Assembly: GCF_040954835.1 (NCBI RefSeq)
Contig: NC_090716.1
Location: 6,931,605-6,995,604, forward strand
Reading direction: 5' to 3'
Origin: Lepisosteus oculatus
Taxonomy: Eukaryota > Chordata > Actinopteri > Semionotiformes > Lepisosteidae
Length of the DNA: 64,000 nt
The translations under genes and the position numbers were made by a program. This document shows positions 1 through 12,625 of this stretch, in pieces. Numbering within the stretch: position 1 is the first letter of the stretch; each line of letters begins with the position of its first letter. Under the pieces are notes generated by a model that saw only the letters and a list, made by a program, of their open reading frames with translations, had not been told where the DNA came from and did not search any database.

Positions 1-1779
1 TTGTATAGCAGTTCATCAGGTTTAGCTCAAGGAAAGTGAGTGAGTTTGTAGAGGTATCTTTATAAAGCTTTCAAACTAAGAGGCTGTACCGCACAGTAAA
101 TGGACAGGCATCTGTTCTGCTTGTCTGCTTAAAAACATATTGCTGCTCACATTAAGTAAGCCTGTTACTCCACACTCAACAAGACAAAGAAACATGTGAA
201 GCTCATGCTGAAAAGACACCACTGTCAGCAGGAAACGTCTTCACAGACAGACTAAATCCAAGCAGCCTCTGGAGAGGTTCTGCCTGCTGCCTCCTTCCAG
301 TGCCTTTACACCAAGCCTTCTCAGTTGAACTCCTCTTCTATTGTATAACTCACGGCATTATTATTTTTTAGCAATTATAAAGAAATGTATTCCAATACCA
401 CAAAAACCAGAACACAGTTGTCTTATAAGAACAATGTCCAAATGTATCAAAATTGTACTTTTACCTCAGCACCAGAAAAATGGTAACATTATGAGGTGCA
501 AAAACTACAAAATAAGTACAGTACTTTCTTTTCCCTTTTTAATTTGGACACTGAACACAGCATAGCAGCTACAACATAGCAGGAGTTAGAAATTATTTTT
601 CAGCAATTAAAATTGACCACCACTGCTCCAAACCAATGGTCTATATTGGTCATAATAGGAAATGATATATTAACTTGTTTTTCTAATACATATTAATGTA
701 ACATCACTTGTTGATTACAGACGTACTCCTCCTGGACGTTTACATAAAGAACATAAATATTAAGGGTGAAAAAGATGCATTCTAACACTCATATGCATCA
801 TACATATTGGCCTCTGCAGACGTGACTGACAGAGGGAAAAATCTACAGAAGAGTCTGGTACACAATGTCAGTAATGCTGAATTGTTTGGCTAACACAGGT
901 AATTTAGTTAGTGGAAAATGTGAACTACCATTGATTAAATCAACCTTGCTTTTTAATAAGTTGTGTTCACAAGGTGTGCAAGGCTAACCACCTGAAAATA
1001 GGGAGATTTGCACACCCTGGTATTTCAGGGAGATTCATTAAATACAGCCCCTGGCAATCTTCACAACCTTACAAGCTAACGACCACTGCATCAGACCATG
1101 ACAAGAACGCAGAGCCTATTCCATGTTCAATAATGCCCTCTCTTTGAACACTTATTTCCCTGTTCCAAGATGAGCTTTTTATATCACAGCATACTCCCAC
1201 AATCACTACTAAATTAGAAAATTAATTATATCGTGTTTGGCTCAGACACAGTGTGAAAGGTAAACCTTATACACATTATTTTCAGAAATAGCAAACTGTA
1301 GAAAAGAAAGTGCTTAGATTTTTTTAGCTTTATATCTCAAAGATACTACTACGTGCTCTAATTTTTACTACGGTGATCAACATTTTCCATCCTTTTGGGC
1401 AATACACTCATCCCGATGATACTCTCATTTCCATTTAAATGAATATTATATGCTGCAATGTTCTTCTCATACAAAAACATTATGACCCAATTTTACTAAA
1501 GTCTATTATTGTTATAGATCATCCAACTATTACAAGATCCTTATAAACGCTTTAGTCGTGCAAGGGAAATACCTTATGTTCCAATGGGAAACGCCTTTTC
1601 ATGAGATTTATCAGTGGGCATTGGTGACAACAATGCTACAGTGCATCCTGAGGCCCACAGACCTCCCCCTTCACAGTGAAGCAGTTTATTAAATGGACCC
1701 TTGGGTTCTGCTCTAATTTCCTCAAAATGCACAACCACCAGACTAGCAAATGGAAATAAATCAGGACAACCAGGTGTCT

Positions 1780-2200
1780 GTCCATTTGCATTTCGAAAGC
1801 ACTCGCTGTGTAGGCTAGTGTAGCCTAATTATGAAACTGGCCTGTATCATAATTGGCCACAGGCTGCAAATCCCCTAAATAAGCCCACATAAGTAAATAC
1901 CCAGGGCAATTATGCAGTAGGAACTTCCATGAAGCATGAATTCCACCATTAACCAATACAACAATTACTTACACTTACTGTGCAATGAAATCTATTTCTC
2001 AGGCCATGCAACAATCTCATAGCAGATTTAGCGCATAAATTGAAAGTGTAGTGCACAACAGCTCCTAATAATGGCAAACTTGTCAGCAGACCACTGGGAT
2101 TTGGTCAAGTCATTATAATTAAAAGGACGCCGATTCAATTTTTCAATAGCAAAGCCCTTTTTTAATTAATGGAATTCTATAGCACACATGCTACCCTTTG
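1780..2200. promoter_or_regulatory. candidate enhancer in NELL1 intron 2
   Basis: Repeat-free, with CCTAATTATG, ATAATTGGCC, CATTATAATTAAAAGG and TTTTTAATTAATGG. The density of homeodomain-type sites is similar to the other blocks. Confidence 0.25.
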
Positions 2201-2939
2201 TCAGGTCAGCAATAGGCACTTCAACATCACAGGAGTTTTTAAAGTACTTTTTTTCATTTGTTACTGAACTGCACTGAGCCATTGCCAGCTGTTTTTTTTT
2301 TAAGTACTTAAATTTAACAACAAGCCCATGGACACAAAAAAAACTTCAATCAGCCCATCAGCCACAAACAACAAACTCAGTACTTCAGCATCTTCCTATA
2401 CGTTACAATCAAAAAGCCCATGTTGAACAACAATCAACTTCCTGGTCTGAAACTTTGTTTGGTAAATGTGTGACAATTGCAATGTCTGACATTGGAGCAA
2501 GTTATTATACATTACATAATTAAGAAAATACATTTATCAAACTGTAACATTCTGATAGCACTTTCACACCAAGGTCATTTAACATTTGATTTTTCCATAG
2601 GAATTCCTGACAAAATCCAGATTTTTAGTTGTGAAATAACATACATGTATTTGATTGTTTTCCCATGGAGTCCTTATCTATATACCTTAAAGACAAAACA
2701 GGCATCTATTTGTAACATAACTGTCACACAGTCCTACTAAATGAGAAGAATGCCAGGATCAAAGACACCAGTGCACTTATTTCTGAAAACATTTATCACT
2801 TGCCTTTGTGATGCATGCAAATATGTATAATGCTTTTTCTCTTTGGAAGATCATTTATGTAAGTCTTTTGTTCCATGCAGTAATCAAATCAAGGTTGACA
2901 GAAACAGTAATCCAAGATCAGACTTTGTTAAACTACATC

Positions 2940-3330
2940 TTGGCTCAATGCGAATCCAATCTGAGGCTTACAACATCTCTAGCATGAACTGATAATCGGC
3001 ACTCGCATGCTCTGCATCTTCTGTGTACACATTTTATTGAGTTTACAGCTCAAGGGAAAAGGTTTCCAGTTTAAATTATGCTAATTTGCGGCGAGTTCTT
3101 TTCCTTCAGCTTTTGACATTTCCTTGAGATGCAGCTGCATAGTGCATAAGATCAGCATGTCATACTCAAAGGATTCACACTCCTGCCTCCTACAGAGTTT
3201 ATATCTCATTTTAATTATTGTTTCACTTTAATGGGTTTTCATTAAATTAGGAGGCATGGTAATAACTAGGGCGAATGTGTCATCCCTCCACAATTTGAAC
3301 AGTCAATAAAATGTGTCTTGACAAAATGTA
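2940..3330. promoter_or_regulatory. candidate enhancer in NELL1 intron 2
   Basis: Contains ATGCTAATTTGC (POU octamer-type), GCAGCTGC, TTTTAATTATTG and ATTAAATTAGG in a repeat-free stretch. Confidence 0.28.
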
Positions 3331-6300
3331 ATCGTTTTACAGTATCTTAACAACCCAACAGTGATTCTAAAAAACCATCAGAATCAAGAGGAAATCAAGT
3401 ACAGAGAACTGATGCTTTCCAAACTCCACCTTCTTCTGGCCCATGTTACATTTCTCTGTAAATGAATTAGTTCCTAATTTATGAGCAATGTTTTGGCAGA
3501 TTCAGGTATTATAACCTTTGGGTAGCCAATATGACCCAAATACCATTTAATCACTTCACTTTAATAAATAATCCCTTACAAGACACTCTTGGTTCTTTTC
3601 ACATTTGAAAACTGCATATTTGTTACTAAGAAACGTGGCAACTTTTTTTTTTTACTAATCATGCAGGCCACATGTACACAGCTGCACTGCACACACAAAT
3701 CCTGCAGGTCGTAGACCTTTCAATTTCAGAGGGTTAGCTCACCTAACAGACCTAGATCACATGACACATATACTGAACATTAGGAAATGGGAATTTTCTA
3801 GCATTGTTTTTCCCTCACAAACAGCACACAAAGTCTTATCAGTTTTTCAGAGACACGACAAAAGAAGAAATACTGCAGCCATCTTTATATTTTAAAACGA
3901 GACTTCAGATAATGTTTTCAAGAAGAACAGTTCTTAACTGTTAGATTCTGTTGGCTGTTTCCTTACAAGTGTCACGAAAACAACCACGCTCAGCCCCCCG
4001 GGAATATAAAGAACCGTGCTCACATCACTATTTCTGACACTGTCTTACTGAAAAGCTCAATTTCCTTGGAAATATACAACTGTTTTCGCATCTAAGATAT
4101 GAGATTTACCAATTTAATTTAGGGGAGAAGCGTCAATGCCCATCCTCTTTTGAATAAACATTTGAGCCGTTGGTCTTTTCTCTTTCCTCCACTAACCTGT
4201 AAGCAATGTATTCCTCTTTTCAGCTGTAAAACATTTACTTGCTCACATTACACAAAATGTCTTAGGATTTACCACTGACAGGTTGTCAGCTCTTTACTTG
4301 ACAGAAGTGCAAAAACAGGGTGTTTCACTAAATTGCATTCCAAATGTATTCAGGATAATCTTGGTTCTTGCTCTAGTACAACAACAAAAAATCAAACCTG
4401 ATGGGGTTTCACATGATCAGTTTACAATCCAAGAATGTCACAACAAAATACATTTCTCTTTTTAAAGGGTAACACCAAGAAGGCTATATTCACCTTTAAA
4501 AAGAAACACATCACCTTTTATGAAAAAATTAATTAAAAAAAAATCAGAGAACTGATAGAGATAACACATACTGTGCACAACTTAAGCACCATTGCAACTG
4601 ATGGTTTTTGGACTTGATGTTTTAAAGCAAAACGGCAGTTGTTATAATTGGAATTTTAAATACACCTCAAGCACAATACAACATTTAAGTTGCAATAGGC
4701 TTTGAATTACATGCCTAATGTCCATACAGAGAAGGCAGCTAGCTACTTCTATTATTTCTAGAAATGGACCTGAAATTGGCTATTAGCTGAGTGACATATA
4801 AACTTTGAGGAATGTAATCATTAGAATGACTGAAAATTAAAATGAAAAACAGTATTCCAAAAATAAGACATACACTGTGCCTGCAAAATTCAAGATTAAA
4901 AAAATCTATCTATGCCAAACTTTCAATAAGGAAAAAATGAATGCAGTCTCTAATACAAATAAAACACAATGCACAAGACTGCACAGATGGCTGGTTTATA
5001 ATTTATGCCTGTTTATATGTTTAAAATATGAATGAATGATATAATTACAGGGTTTCTCAAAAAGAATATTCTATGGGTCACAAAATTGCTTAATTTAAAA
5101 GTTAAGGGTTTTGAATTAAAGGTGCACAATGAAAATTTGAAGAGCTATGTTCTATTTCTAGATGTTATATGTTAATGAAATTGTATGGCTCATTAGGTAG
5201 TGTATGAGTTATTAAATATGAGGGAAACATTAACCCTGATGGTCTTAAGGTGTTGTTTATCACTAGTTTTGCAACAAAGCATGAGAAATATATAAGCCAG
5301 GGTGAGCTACAGGTCCGGTAAAGGCTGGATGATTGGATTTTGAAATAAGTACTCTTATTTTGGGGGAAGATGCAGTACAATAACACAATCATGGATTTTC
5401 ACTGTCTTTTGCTAGTAGGAAATACAAGCATGAAGACAAAAAGGAGATAAAAGATTAACATTCTCTGAAGGTGTGTGATAATTTAGAATCAAATATACAT
5501 ATACTTTCAAGGTGTGTCAACAATATTTTTGACCTTAATAACCAAAGTTACTGAAATAATAAAGCAACATGAACAAATTTATGTAATTCATAAATAACAT
5601 GAATCGAAGTGATAATTCACCCAAAAGACTCCTACTGCATAAATATTATTTACAGATTTATTCATAGTATGATTTTCTTTAGCCCAGACATAATTTTATA
5701 TCCTGCAAAGCATAGTGAATGGCTTAGTTTTACAGATTGCTTTATATGAAACCCACTTCTGATGTCTTCACATTTTGATGAGATTATCAAGCAATATCAA
5801 ACACATGGCTGATGTGCTGACCTGATCATCACAACACTCTTTAATTCAATACCAGCTGATTACAGAAGACAGTGGTCATTTATTTACATGAATATATGCA
5901 GCAGCTTGACAATCATATTTCAGTTGTACCTGATCCCCAGCAGAGATATCATACAAAATTAATTACTGAAGAATATTACACTGACATGTATTTATTTCCA
6001 TACCAGTTCATAACAGGAATGTACCAGTAGGAATGCATATCCTGGAGGGTGTTTTTGATATACAGCTTAAACAAAAATGCATAAGACAGTGGAAAAATAA
6101 CTCACATTTTTGATGACTGAAAGTTGAGCTAAAAAGCTATATTAAAGATTCTAGAGCTTTTTATGACTAGCTATATAAAGGAAATTATTTTCCCCCCACT
6201 GGTCCACTAAACGTGTTGAATTTATACTCTACAGATCCAGGTGAGTTTTTCACTAGCTGTTTTGAAAGTCAAGCAACAGCCAAACACTGAAACTACCTGG

Positions 6301-6816
6301 TACCGGCTAAGAAGAAAGCAGGTCAGAGAGTATATTAATGACTTTTATCATCACTTGGCTTAAAATAATGCTTGAAAACAGAATAAGGTAGTCTCTAGTA
6401 GTGTTGTAATACAGTAGAAATAAAACTTGAGCTCAAGTCTTCTGAAGTGCAAGTTCATATTACAGTTATCTGGGAAGAAACTTAAAACCACCGTTAAGTT
6501 AAAACCACTCAAATAAGTTTATTCTCCCAAAAAATATTGACAAGTGCATTTCTCGTGAATTGCCAGGTGTTGATTTCTTCAATAAATGTGATATCCTGAA
6601 TCACACGTAGAACAATACGGACCAAAAATATCCCATCTAGGCCAGTCAACCCTGGGCACATACTGTACAGGGGGATATCAGATCGGCCCAGGTATGCCAG
6701 TGCAATGTGGGTGTTAGATTCTTGTCCTACCAAGGTCCATTACAAGTTTTAAAAGATGTGGGGGTATTTTAAGCTAGTTAAGACAATTTGAGTAAAGTTG
6801 GAATAAAGATATTAAA

Positions 6817-7126
6817 ACAGTGGGTGGCACAGAGGCAGTGTGGTTAGTACTGCTGCCTTATAGCACTGGGGCCCTGGGGTGCTATCTGCATAGTTTGTAT
6901 GTTCTCCCCAGGTTTGTGTGGGTTTGGTCTGGGTTCTCTGGTTTCCTCTCACAAGGACATACTGGTACATTATCTGGCTTCTGGGAAAATTGGCGTGGCA
7001 CGAGTGTGTTCGTGTCTGTGTGTGCCCTGTGATGGACTGACGTCCCATCCAAGGTGTATCCTGCCTTCTCCCTTTGCTTGCTGGGATAGGCTCTGGCTCC
7101 CTATATTGGATAAGCAAATGGATGGA
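6817..7126 (+). mobile_element. tRNA-headed SINE, near full length
   Basis: A head (GTGGCACAGAGGCAGTGTGG, then TTAGTACTGCTGCCTTATAG) resembles a tRNA-derived pol III promoter. It is followed by the fish SINE core (GTTTGTATGTTCTCCCCAGG, GGTTTCCTCTCAC) and the tail (CCTGTGATGGACTGACGTCC, GCTTGCTGGGATAGGCTC, ATGGATGG). The copy is some tens of substitutions from a family consensus. The open frames across it are by chance. Confidence 0.85.
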
Positions 7127-8424
7127 TTTATTAAAGCAGTATAGAAAATTGCTCTTCTGCTTTAGAATTACAATTTATATCTTCAGATACCTGAAAATGC
7201 TTTACAATGTGAGTCTTATTTGTTTCTAATTTATAATAGATTGAATAATTGATCTTCAAAAGACTAAAAACTGCTCAGGATAAAAACATATGAAGAGAAC
7301 CGTAAATGTAACTTGGCCAGTATGAATACAGAGGGACACCCACACAGTTAGTCATGTGTGGGGTTGTTCAAGGTCAGTATCTGAAGCTGATGACAGCTAA
7401 TTGAGGGGGTGTATTCCATGAAGAGACATGCACAGGCTGTAGGAGGTGAGAAGGACTGACTAGTCACTGCAGGCTAACCAGAGGAGGTTGTTCCAGAAGT
7501 CCTTTACAAATATGAATTCCCACATAAACCTACCCATCCAGCCATCTCATCCATTCCAAAGCATTCATAAATCTAAGTGCACACATATAGAACTAATGAC
7601 CATTCCAGGCATTTACAGTATAGAAACCTAATATACTGTAACAACGATAAAGAGAGAACAGATATACTGAACTCGATACTAGTGTACCCATAAGAAACTT
7701 TCAAGAAAGATTCAAGGCAAGCTGGAGCCTGTCCTGGAATCATGAGGCCAGATTATATATGGCTATGCCCTATCCTGGAATCTCTGTTGAGTGCCAAAGA
7801 GAAAGGAACAATGTAGAAATGATCAACATGCCTGAACACCACATCCTGGGATGGTGGAGGGACACTGGAGCAGCTGGTGAAAAACTACATAAAAAGACAG
7901 TGCGAATATTGTAGCAGATCCTCCTCTAAGGTAGCATGAGCACAAAGGACTCATATACATTAACCATATTTTATCTAATGTATAGGATGCTCCTACTGAG
8001 AGAAGCTCAGAAAACCTGATGTTCTAGCCCTTCAATCCTTAAGCTTGGCTATTAGCCTTAGCAGCTCCACTTCCCCGCACAAGTTCTTCCATTAATTTCT
8101 CTTAATCAGCTGAGGATACTGTCTGGCCTGAGGTCGAGACTTAACTGTATAATCTTTCAACGATCTAACACAGCAACGTGCGATGCGTTTAGTTTCCCTA
8201 AATATTCAAACAGGCCTTAGTAATCTGTCCGAAGCACCTCGAGTTGTCTCACCTGACACTTTACAAATCAAACTACCTGGGAGTAGATGCTCTCCGTATT
8301 GTTCTGTTCATTTATACAGAGAGAGAAATCGACTGCAACACCTCAAGTGAGCTTTCTCGGACAGCAGAATATCCGGAATACTTTCTCTGGTCTTTGGAGT
8401 GGTTTGGCGCCATTTTCAGGAGTC

Positions 8425-8512
8425 GGACCTGAGTTCACTAGACCAGATTCTTCTAACAAGCCAGGTTCTGAACCCAGGACCCTGGAATCATGAGGCCGTG
8501 GTGCTTCAGGAA
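8425..8512 (-). mobile_element. fragment of tRNA-headed SINE (5' part)
   Basis: On the minus strand it reads CACGGCCTCATGATTCCAGG then GTCCTGGGTTC, the head and B-box part of the same SINE family. The 17-mer CCTGGAATCATGAGGCC is shared with 7733-7749, probably another relic. Confidence 0.5.
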
Positions 8513-11500
8513 GGCGTTTCCTTACGGTGTATGAATTAGTCTACAAGTCGCCAATACCCATAGAGAGATGATTTTAGGAAAGAGAAGAATCTGCTTATTG
8601 ATCCTAATCTCAAACGGCAAAACCATCTGATTTATTGTGAAAGATGAGGGCAGAATCCCAGGTTCTATGCAACAATAACAAAAACTAATTTTCTTTTCAG
8701 AAAAAAATATTATTGACAGTTACCTGGCTGCCAATGACATAGAGGATTAAGGTTATACAACCTAAGTGTTGTAAACTACACATTATAAAATCTTTAGTAC
8801 ATATTAGGTACTCTACATGGTAGATTTTTTCCACAACACACCCATAAAATGAAGAGAACACAGGACACACCTCTTTAACATCACTATGAGATTTCGGCCA
8901 AGTAAAACATTTCAACTGGGAAATTGGACTATACCCAACAGACAAAAGGTACCAGGCTACTCTACAGAAAGATAACCTTTCAATGATTCCTCAACGTAAA
9001 AAATTAAAGGAGCATTTCCTCCAGTAGGATTTCCTATTCCTGGAAAAAATTATCATGACTGAATCTTTAAAATGATTGCTGATAAAGTAAATGAGTTCAA
9101 TGTTCAATCTAAAGATTGTTATCCAGCTAAGATAAAGAAGTAGTGTGGCAAAACAGCAGAACTGATGCAATGTCTGAATATGGTTTTTGATATTGGCAAT
9201 TGTTGATATTAATCACTTATTACATCCTAAATGCAGTACCATATGGTTTATTATATTCTTTGTAATCAACACTCCTCCTTAAAAGAGATATGGAAAGCAA
9301 AGAACTCTGTGGAAGACCTGAAATAACATTCACAGATGGAAGGAAACCTTCCGACAGAAGCTTCCCCATCTTCACTTATCACACAGTTCAACAAATATAG
9401 CACTTCCTGGAAAAAAAAAAAAACTGTTGTCCTTCTGTAATAAAGAATTAATACCATGTAAATATTTTTTATGATTATTGCACGGTGATGTGAGAGAGCG
9501 CAGCTTCACATCCTCTGCTGGAACAGCCCACAACTCATGAATAAAATATGAAAAGTTTGATAGCCTCCATTGCAGAGGGTTCAGTGACAGCCAGCGTGCC
9601 TTGGATGCTAATAGCCTCCTCACACTCCCTCCTGAGCTGTCAGTTCCTGTATTTGGCATGGGCTTTCACTTGAAAATTTGTGCCACATGTGTCCCCACAG
9701 CACTGTGCTTTTGGCTAGAGCAGTAACACTATAGCACGATACTTCATGAAACAGTTACTGAAAACAGCAAAGTAAAACAACAGCATTTAAGATGATTTCT
9801 CCGACATCACAAATTATCCACGAGACAAATCCTGGTTTAAGTATTTAGGATTGTCCCATCCTGATTTAGTATGGCTGTGCACGCAGGTTTGCCTATTAAT
9901 ATAAGGACACAATTTAAAAAAAATATATACCCACAAAGATAGTAAATCATGCACGAATTATTCATGAAGAGGATGTCCATGCAATGTAAATCATTTTTTA
10001 TTACAAAGTTGGTACTTGTATTACGGAGAGAATTGTCTGGAACAAGCTGCCAAGCCAGGATGCTGCAACTGATTTTTTAATAAATAAAGGATAAGATCGT
10101 CAATTAGCTGCCTCAAATGGGCTAGGGGGACAAATGGTTTCCTTGCATTTGGACCCTTTCTTATGTTCTTTCACCCCATGTCAAGAATAGTACTGTAAAT
10201 CAAAATAGAATAGGAGTCAATGGGAAGTCCTCACATAAATCGAAAAACAAATGTGCATATGTGACTCCCACACTCTAGGTAAAAGCTCTAAATTAATACT
10301 GTACTAGCAGTTGAATGGCCTTTTTAATAACAGGAAACAAATATGCATCACCTTAAATATACATCCCATAACACTCTATTATAAGGTTTTTCTTAGCACA
10401 AGGGCTAATAATGAGGGTCATAGAGGGGGTCTCCAGTATTGGCTAAGCTTCACTGTCTGCAAAACTAATCAAAAGCACTAAAATCCAAAGCCCAAAAGTA
10501 AAAAGAAATTCTGAACAGTATCTTTAAAACAAGGACAATGAGAAAATCAATAAGAGAAGACCTGGAAAGTAGGAATTATAATCTTAACTGAAGCATTATT
10601 TGCATCAATTTGCCTCTAGCAATCTTTCAGGGTGCACTATCAGCAGTGAAATTATCCCTTTTGGGTTTATATTTCCCCTGGAGGTTAGCCAACCTCCTTC
10701 ACCGTGTGAATTCCAAAAACGGTCAAACTTTCAGAAAATAATCTCAGAGCCAAGCTATACAGCAGCCTTAAATTATTCTCACCTTAATTTGTTTTTTTTT
10801 CCCCAAAACAAGCCATCAAAATAGCCATGTTTCTGCTTAATGAGATTTTAGGTCGGTACAGAGCAGTGAAAGACTGGAGGAGAAATGTTCTCCAATACAG
10901 TGTAAGAGTTGTGAGCTTCAGACAGGATCCCACAAGGTTTGTGAAAGACCTATGGGTACCAGAGGGACTGTGCAAATGAGAATTTTAATGTGTTTCCTTC
11001 CTATTAAGTGTACCTGAGATTTTACCATTTTCCTGCACATCACAACATCATCCATTTTGTACCAGTATACACTTATGCTGTTTATTAATCACTCACAAGT
11101 GCTATTTATAACTCATGTTATTGCTCCCAGTACACAGCATTTCTTCAGGGAACTGGTGGTAAATATTGTCCAAATGAGAAAAAAAAACAAGCTGCATCTT
11201 CTTCACTAAGCTGTTAGTTACAACAAATATCTATTTTTTTAATATTTATTAAATAATACACATTAAGCTAGAGAGGTTTATTGCATGCATTCTAATTATG
11301 AATTATTTTGTTTTGTGATTGCAATATTTTATGCTAAACATAGAACATTAAACCTTACCATTTAAATATATTAACATGCAAAATTGTATTATTAGCAGAT
11401 CAGGAACATTTTAAATTTTACAAGATTATTTAATCAAATCTTTTTACTTTTTAAATTTCTTTTCAAGGCGAATGGCTGACTTGACAACACCTACACTCAA

Positions 11501-11871
11501 ATCACGACACTTTGCTGTCGTTCCTTCAAAAGGATTGGGGGAGGGCTCAAGAATTATGCACAGATCTGAATAAAACTAACAAGTGGCTGACAACTTGTCA
11601 AAGAAAAAGAAAGCAATTCCAGTCACCCGTGTCCAGGAAGCATCTTTTCTAAGCTAATTTAACAGATTCTTCTCTTTCCTAAAGTGAAAGGGAAAAAAAC
11701 GAATTGAAACATATTCATGCCCCCAAGTGTATCTATACACTATTAAAACTGGTCATTTTTGTATCTCTTGCAAGACAATATGTGGTCTGCAGCTACACTG
11801 CACACAATAAACAGATCTATAGAGGAACCAGAGCAGGATTTAGAAACATATAGATTCTGTAACTGGGTACT

Positions 11872-11970
11872 ACAATGGCATGATACTCAGTATTGCTGTC
11901 TCACAGCTCCAGGGTATGGGGTTTGAGTCCCGTCTCAGGCACCTGTCTGCACCGGTCTGTGCAGATTGCA
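11872..11970 (+). mobile_element. SINE head fragment
   Basis: GCTGTCTCACAGCTCCAGGG then GTTTGAGTCCCGTCTCAGG resembles the SINE head with the B-box-like GGTTTGAGTCC. It breaks off where the core should begin (GCAGATTGCAT). Confidence 0.65.
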
Positions 11971-12089
11971 TTGTCATCGTTTTTTTGCCAAATGAAAAGA
12001 CAAAGCACATCCTCCGTAGCGTGAACTGCCAAGTCACCTACCTCTTTTCAAACTTAAAGGGCCGATGCATCTTTCAGAGACTGCACAGC

Positions 12090-12290
12090 CTACTCACAGG
12101 TGGCCACAGGAGGCCACAGGAGAACTCTCTGTTGTGAAGCGAGCCTAGAATAACCCGCATGACAACAGCTTGCCCCACCCTGGTGGCACTCAGTTCACGA
12201 TGCACTGCTCCAGGAATCCCTGCCACAGTCCAATAATGGCACAGCCCCGATTCCAATCTGAACCCTTTAGGGCAGGAGACTCCAACACTT
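12090..12290 (-). repeat. unclassified repeat-like block
   Basis: The minus strand reads GGGTTCAGATTGGAATCGGG, GGCAGGGATTCCTGGAGCAG and CACCAGGGTGGGGCAAGCTG. It is compositionally unlike the intron around it and lies between the two halves of a SINE. It may be a second mobile element; I cannot name the family. Confidence 0.35.
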
Positions 12291-12461
12291 AATATTACTT
12301 ACAAAGTTGGACAAATCATCAATTTATCAAGAGAAGGGTTTGTTCATTTGATTTATTTAGAAATAATCTATGAGAAATACTGTATATGAATACCCTTCAA
12401 TGCTCAACTTCAGGAGTTTCCTTAATATAATTTAAATAATCAATAACTTGCAATTCCTCAC

Positions 12462-12625
12462 ACCTCCCAAAAACATGCTGACTAGGTAAATGGCATTTCT
12501 AAATTGCCTTGCGTATGTGCATGTGACCCTGTGATGTATTGGTGTGCAATCCCACCTTGCTCTTTACGCATCCCGGATAGGCTCTGGGTTGCTCCTATCA
12601 TAACCAGGATTAAGGCTCTTCCCGA
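12462..12625 (+). mobile_element. SINE tail fragment
   Basis: CCTCCCAAAAACATGCTGAC through TGACCCTGTGATGTATTGGT and GGATAGGCTCTGGG follows the core-to-tail order of the family. With the head at 11872-11970 it may be one element split by about 490 bases. Confidence 0.65.

Noticed and set aside
6509..6733. 74-codon minus-strand frame that looked faintly like a transposase
   Set aside because: No catalytic motif or terminal repeats could be seen.
6812..7126. Functional tRNA gene at the SINE head
   Set aside because: Only promoter-like boxes are kept; no cloverleaf with intact acceptor stem is evident.
9372..9659. 95-codon minus-strand open frame considered as NELL1 exon 3
   Set aside because: The translation does not resemble the NELL thrombospondin-N domain and lacks a suitable splice pair.
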